In this document: positions 5,215-8,007 of the stretch, piece after piece | How positions within the stretch are numbered: position 1 is the first letter of the stretch | Layout: the number at the start of each line of letters is the position of its first letter | Assembly (NCBI GenBank): GCA_946638265.1 | Contig: CAMPBN010000046.1 | Location: 1-8,007, forward strand | DNA from: an uncultured Bacillota bacterium | Lineage (GTDB): Bacteria > Bacillota > Clostridia > Peptostreptococcales > Anaerovoracaceae | Direction: 5' to 3' | Length of the DNA: 8,007 nucleotides | Translations under genes and position numbers: made by a program | The notes under the pieces: generated by a model | What the model saw: the letters and a program-made list of their open reading frames with translations, nothing else | Databases searched by the model: none | Told to the model about the DNA's origin: nothing

Positions 5215-6453
5215 ATGAGAATAAATTGTGTAAAGGGAACTAACGACTATTTGCCTGAAGTTCAGGCTCTGAGAGACTACCTCCAAGGGGTGATTCTCAG
5301 AACTTACCAGAATAACGGCTATGAACGCATAGCTACACCTATCATAGAAGACATTGAAAATCTGGACAATTCCGACGGAGGAGAAAACCTCAAATTGATT
5401 TTCAAAGTCATGAAGAGAGGAGAGAAGCTCTCCAAAGCACTGGAAGCAGGCCGCTTTGACGACCTGGCCGACATGGGGCTGCGCTACGATCTGACGCTGC
5501 CGCTGACCAGATATTATTCGGCCAATCGTGACAAGCTGGCAAAGCCTTTCAAGGTGATACAGATGGGCGATGTTTTCCGCGCAGAGCAGCCCCAGAAGGG
5601 CAGACTCAGACAGTTTGTTCAGTGCGATATCGATGTGATTGGCTCCGACGCTCCGAGCGTTGAAATCGAATGCATCAATGTCATGGGTAAAGCATTGCAG
5701 AACATCGGCATCAAAAATTTCAAAATGAAGATTAACGACCGTCGCGTGCTCAACGCCATGCTGACTTCCGCAGGCTTTGCCAAAGAAGATCTGATGAGCG
5801 TTTGCATCAGCTTCGACAAGCTGGATAAAATCGGTGTGGACGGTGTTGTCGGCGAGCTGACGGAAAAAGGCTTTAGGCCTGAAGTCATCGCCAAATTCCG
5901 CAGCCTGATTGAAGGTGGAGAGATCACTCTGGAAAAGGCCATGGATTTCTGCGAAGACAAAACGGCAGCAGAGAACCTGAAGCACATTATTGATGTATCC
6001 AACGAGCTGGCAGCCGGCGCATACGAGACTGTTTTCGACATGTCACTGGTAAGAGGCCAGGGTTACTATACAGGCACTATCTTTGAAGTAGAGTCGCTTG
6101 ACTTTGGTTCTTCCATCGCAGGCGGCGGCAGATATGACAATCTGGTCGGCAAATTCCTCGGCGAGGATATTCCGGCATGCGGCTTTTCCATCGGATTTGA
6201 GCGCATCTGTGCCATCCTGATGGACCAGGGCTTTGAAATCCCGGGCAGACCTAAAAAGTTTGCGGTAGTCTTTGATGAAGACCAGGTTGCAGAAGCTATC
6301 CGCTATGCAGACGGAAAACGTGGCGAATACGATGTGACTCTGGTACCGAAGACCGGCAAGCTGGGCAAGCTTTTCGGCAGACTGGAAGGCCAGGGATTCG
6401 TTGGCTGCTATGTGATGGGCGACGAGTCCGAGAAAATGTTCGGCGAGAGATAA
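5215..6453 (+). CDS. hisS: Histidyl-tRNA synthetase, divergent type
   Basis: A class II synthetase that charges tRNA-His using ATP. Visible elements in its 412 residues are the N-terminal KGTNDYLP (7-14), motif 1 around ATPIIED (40-46), RYDLTLPLTRY (90-100), motif 2 with Arg122 and Glu124 (FRAEQPQKGRLRQF), the histidine-specific motif LVRGQGYYTGTIFEV (278-292) with Arg280, GGGRYDNL (303-310) and motif 3 GFSIGFER (323-330). Two points are unusual. The histidine motif reads RGQGYY where most HisRS have RGLDYY, and the anticodon-binding end after about 343 is only some 70 residues against about 95. The catalytic motifs make it more likely a true HisRS than the regulatory paralogue HisZ, and no hisG is in the window. 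GGAG (5202-5205) lies nine bases before the ATG. No T-box leader is seen upstream, and no clear terminator follows. Confidence 0.93.
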   Translation: MRINCVKGTNDYLPEVQALRDYLQGVILRTYQNNGYERIATPIIEDIENLDNSDGGENLKLIFKVMKRGEKLSKALEAGRFDDLADMGLRYDLTLPLTRYYSANRDKLAKPFKVIQMGDVFRAEQPQKGRLRQFVQCDIDVIGSDAPSVEIECINVMGKALQNIGIKNFKMKINDRRVLNAMLTSAGFAKEDLMSVCISFDKLDKIGVDGVVGELTEKGFRPEVIAKFRSLIEGGEITLEKAMDFCEDKTAAENLKHIIDVSNELAAGAYETVFDMSLVRGQGYYTGTIFEVESLDFGSSIAGGGRYDNLVGKFLGEDIPACGFSIGFERICAILMDQGFEIPGRPKKFAVVFDEDQVAEAIRYADGKRGEYDVTLVPKTGKLGKLFGRLEGQGFVGCYVMGDESEKMFGER

Positions 6454-6494
6454 GCACCGGACGGAAAACACCGAATACAATTTAATAATTTAGT

Positions 6495-6522
6495 TTTATA
6501 TTGGAGCCATATACCGTATAAA
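6495..6522 (+). promoter_or_regulatory. Candidate promoter of the membrane receptor gene
   Basis: TTTATA (6495-6500), 16 bp, TATAAA (6517-6522). The -10 matches five of six bases and the -35 four. The 144-bp gap after hisS is A/T-rich, so chance matches are likely. I looked for a flagellar-type (sigma-D) promoter: TAAA at 6519 and GCCG at 6541 are 18 bases apart, which is too far. Confidence 0.35.
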
Positions 6523-6532
6523 AGTTGTGAAA

Positions 6533-6545
6533 CCGGCATTGCCGG
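6533..6545 (+). other. Small GC hairpin in the receptor leader
   Basis: CCGGC (6533-6537) and GCCGG (6541-6545) pair perfectly around a 3-base loop, in otherwise A/T-rich DNA. It is followed by A residues, not T, so it is not a + strand terminator. If the candidate promoter is real, it would sit at the 5' end of the transcript. Confidence 0.35.
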
Positions 6546-6559
6546 AAAAAATAGATTAT

Positions 6560-6593
6560 TTATTGAAAGTTAATGTATTATTGAAAGGAAATG
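6560..6593 (+). repeat. Imperfect 18-bp tandem repeat covering the receptor ribosome binding site
   Basis: TTATTGAAAGTTAATG (6560-6575) recurs 18 bp later as TTATTGAAAGGAAATG (6578-6593), 14 of 16 bases identical. The two changed bases turn the second copy into the ribosome binding site AAAGGAA (6584-6590) used by the receptor ATG at 6598. Confidence 0.6.
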
Positions 6594-6597
6594 TGAA

Positions 6598-8007
6598 ATG
6601 GCTAGAAAAAAGACTGATGGAGCACCGGCAGGTGCCAGAAAATCGATGAACCTGGAAGAATTCCTGGATGCAAAGTTCGGAAAGATTAAGATTGCTTTGG
6701 TGATCGTCCTGATCTTCCTCGGATGTATGGTCTTCGTGATGAGCCGCCTTACTGTGGCGCTCTACCACGGACCGTATGAGCAATCGACTTCCGCAGCAAG
6801 ATTGGCTGAGTCTCTGAATTCTCTGGAAAACGACCTCAGCGTGGGTATTATCACCTACGATATGGATGAAACCAAAAGACGCATGGATGACATTCTGGAA
6901 AAAGAAGAGATCATCAACGAAATGTTTGACAAGGTTGAAAGCTTTGTGGACGGCGAGCAGCTGAAGATGGTCAAAGAAGCGCACGAAAAATATAACGGCA
7001 CCGTTGAGCCGCTGGCTGAGTGCAGAGAGCTTCTTTCCACTATCGATCCGGAGACGGGGGAAAATTACTGGTCCGAAGCAACTGACATATTTGATGAGAG
7101 CATATCCGGACCGTTCCTCGAAATCATCGACAGCATGGGACAGCTTCAGGTTTACCTCGCTGAGAAGGCTCAGAGCTTTTATAACATGACTATCATCATT
7201 ACTGTGCTGATGATGCTCATAGTTTTGGCGGTAGTAATAGTTTTCTACTTCGCTTTCCACAGAACGACGCACGGCATTCTGTCGACTCTGCTTGTTCCTA
7301 TGAAGCAGGTAAACGAAGCTCAGGCAAAACTGGCAAACGGCGATCTTACAGCCCATGTTGACTATGACGATGATGACGAACTGGGCGATATCGGGCGCAG
7401 CACCAACCATGTGGTGGAAGTGCTCGGCAAACTCCTCGAAGAAGCCGAGACAATCGCAAAAGGCGCGGTGGACGGACAGCTGGGAGTGCGTGGCGATGTG
7501 ACCAAGTTTGATGGCGCATACAGCCAGCTTATCGCAGGCTTTAACGGCGCTCTGGATGCTCTGGTAGGACCTTTGAACATCGCAGCAGATGCCATGAATG
7601 ACATCGGAAAGGGCGAGATTCCTGAGCCTATTTCCACCGAAATGAAGGGCGATTTTGCAAATATCGCCAATTCCATCAACGCATGTATCAATACTATCAA
7701 TACACTTGTGGCAGATACGGGATATATTACCAAGGCTGCAGAAGTCGGCGACATCAAGAAGCGTGCCAATGCAGCGGTACATAGCGGCGCATTTGCCGAC
7801 ATCATCGGCGGCGTGAATGCGTCCATGGATGTTATGACCGAGCATATCGACAACATCCCGATCCCTGTTACTATCGTAAACAATCAGGGCCATGTTCTCT
7901 TCATGAACAAGGCGACACTGGAGATTGCGGGTTTTGCAGGTCAGGAAAACGTCGATCTGGATGCTATCGCTATTCCGTCTACAGCAGACGTCGTGGCTAA
8001 AAATGCC
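6598..8007 (+). CDS. Membrane receptor with HAMP repeats and PAS domain, probable methyl-accepting chemotaxis protein (3' partial)
   Basis: This frame is open for 470 codons from ATG 6598 to the window edge. A basic cytoplasmic tail (about 1-30) precedes membrane segment 1 (about 30-49, IKIALVIVLIFLGCMVF). A mostly helical extracytoplasmic sensor of about 145 residues follows, resembling a four-helix bundle, then membrane segment 2 (about 198-220). Next come about four HAMP-like units: 232-285 (PMKQVNEA, LANGDL, DELGDIG), 284-325, 324-370 (NIAADAMNDIGKGEIPEPIS) and 371-417. A PAS domain begins near 417 (IDNIPIPVTIVNNQGHVLFMNKATLEIAGF). Poly-HAMP plus PAS is usual in methyl-accepting chemotaxis proteins, which would send signals to CheA. 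The output domain is outside the window, so a histidine kinase or cyclase remains possible. AAAGGA (6584-6589) precedes the start; the ATG at 6591 meets a stop at once. Whether hisS transcription reads into it is unclear. Confidence 0.9.
   Translation, partial: MARKKTDGAPAGARKSMNLEEFLDAKFGKIKIALVIVLIFLGCMVFVMSRLTVALYHGPYEQSTSAARLAESLNSLENDLSVGIITYDMDETKRRMDDILEKEEIINEMFDKVESFVDGEQLKMVKEAHEKYNGTVEPLAECRELLSTIDPETGENYWSEATDIFDESISGPFLEIIDSMGQLQVYLAEKAQSFYNMTIIITVLMMLIVLAVVIVFYFAFHRTTHGILSTLLVPMKQVNEAQAKLANGDLTAHVDYDDDDELGDIGRSTNHVVEVLGKLLEEAETIAKGAVDGQLGVRGDVTKFDGAYSQLIAGFNGALDALVGPLNIAADAMNDIGKGEIPEPISTEMKGDFANIANSINACINTINTLVADTGYITKAAEVGDIKKRANAAVHSGAFADIIGGVNASMDVMTEHIDNIPIPVTIVNNQGHVLFMNKATLEIAGFAGQENVDLDAIAIPSTADVVAKNA

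Noticed and set aside
5215..6453. HisZ, the regulatory subunit of ATP phosphoribosyltransferase
   Set aside because: Motif 2 Arg/Glu, Arg280 of the histidine motif and motif 3 are retained, and no hisG lies nearby. A synthetase is the better call.
6454..6597. Intrinsic terminator after hisS
   Set aside because: The only clear hairpin (6533-6545) is five pairs long and is followed by A residues. No T-tailed stem is visible, so the end of the operon remains undefined.
6556..7893. A 445-codon open frame on the - strand opposite the receptor gene
   Set aside because: It has no recognisable domain, is rich in His and Cys in a way typical of antisense frames, and lies wholly opposite a + strand frame with membrane segments, HAMP and PAS motifs and a ribosome binding site.

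Overview
The window looks like a piece of a Clostridia-type Firmicutes chromosome. The supporting signs are near-consensus sigma-A promoters with extended -10 elements, purine-rich ribosome binding sites, a DUF1292 (YrzB-like) gene, Firmicutes-style intrinsic terminators and a tRNA gene that encodes its own CCA. A family such as Anaerovoracaceae is possible but cannot be settled from the sequence. The membrane receptor at the right end suggests, but does not prove, a chemotactic cell. I see no insertion sequence, phage gene, CRISPR array or defence locus. Every confidently recognised gene lies on the + strand.

Layout. Positions 2-64 hold the last codons of an unidentified gene. uvrC (77-1954), the nucleotide excision repair endonuclease subunit, follows at once and is probably in the same operon. 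Next is a short, very acidic DUF1292 gene (2062-2346), with two possible tandem promoters in front and an intrinsic terminator behind. Then comes a single-gene unit for a cysteine-rich FAD-dependent oxidoreductase of the COG2509 type (2468-3847). A near-consensus promoter (3862-3890) drives tRNA-Leu(CAG) (3923-4007). Its transcript would begin inside a perfect hairpin, and a very strong symmetric terminator (4010-4046) follows.

Positions 4047-4332 contain no convincing protein gene. They hold a 157-nt nested palindrome (4078-4234). Read on the - strand, it shows two GNRA tetraloops and a tandem G-A internal loop, so it may be an undescribed structured RNA or a mobile palindromic repeat. A possible - strand promoter lies beside it, back to back with the phzF promoter, and the tRNA terminator could end its transcript.

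The right part is a two-gene operon, a PhzF-family isomerase-like enzyme (4333-5196) and a divergent histidyl-tRNA synthetase (5215-6453). It is followed by a large membrane receptor (6598-8007) that runs off the window, with two membrane segments, about four HAMP units and the start of a PAS domain. A long open frame on the opposite strand of this receptor gene is only its shadow. The most interesting target is the structured element at 4078-4234. The remaining oddities are the tRNA leader hairpin, the altered histidine motif and short tail of HisS, the cysteine cluster in the oxidoreductase and an 18-bp tandem duplication at the receptor start.
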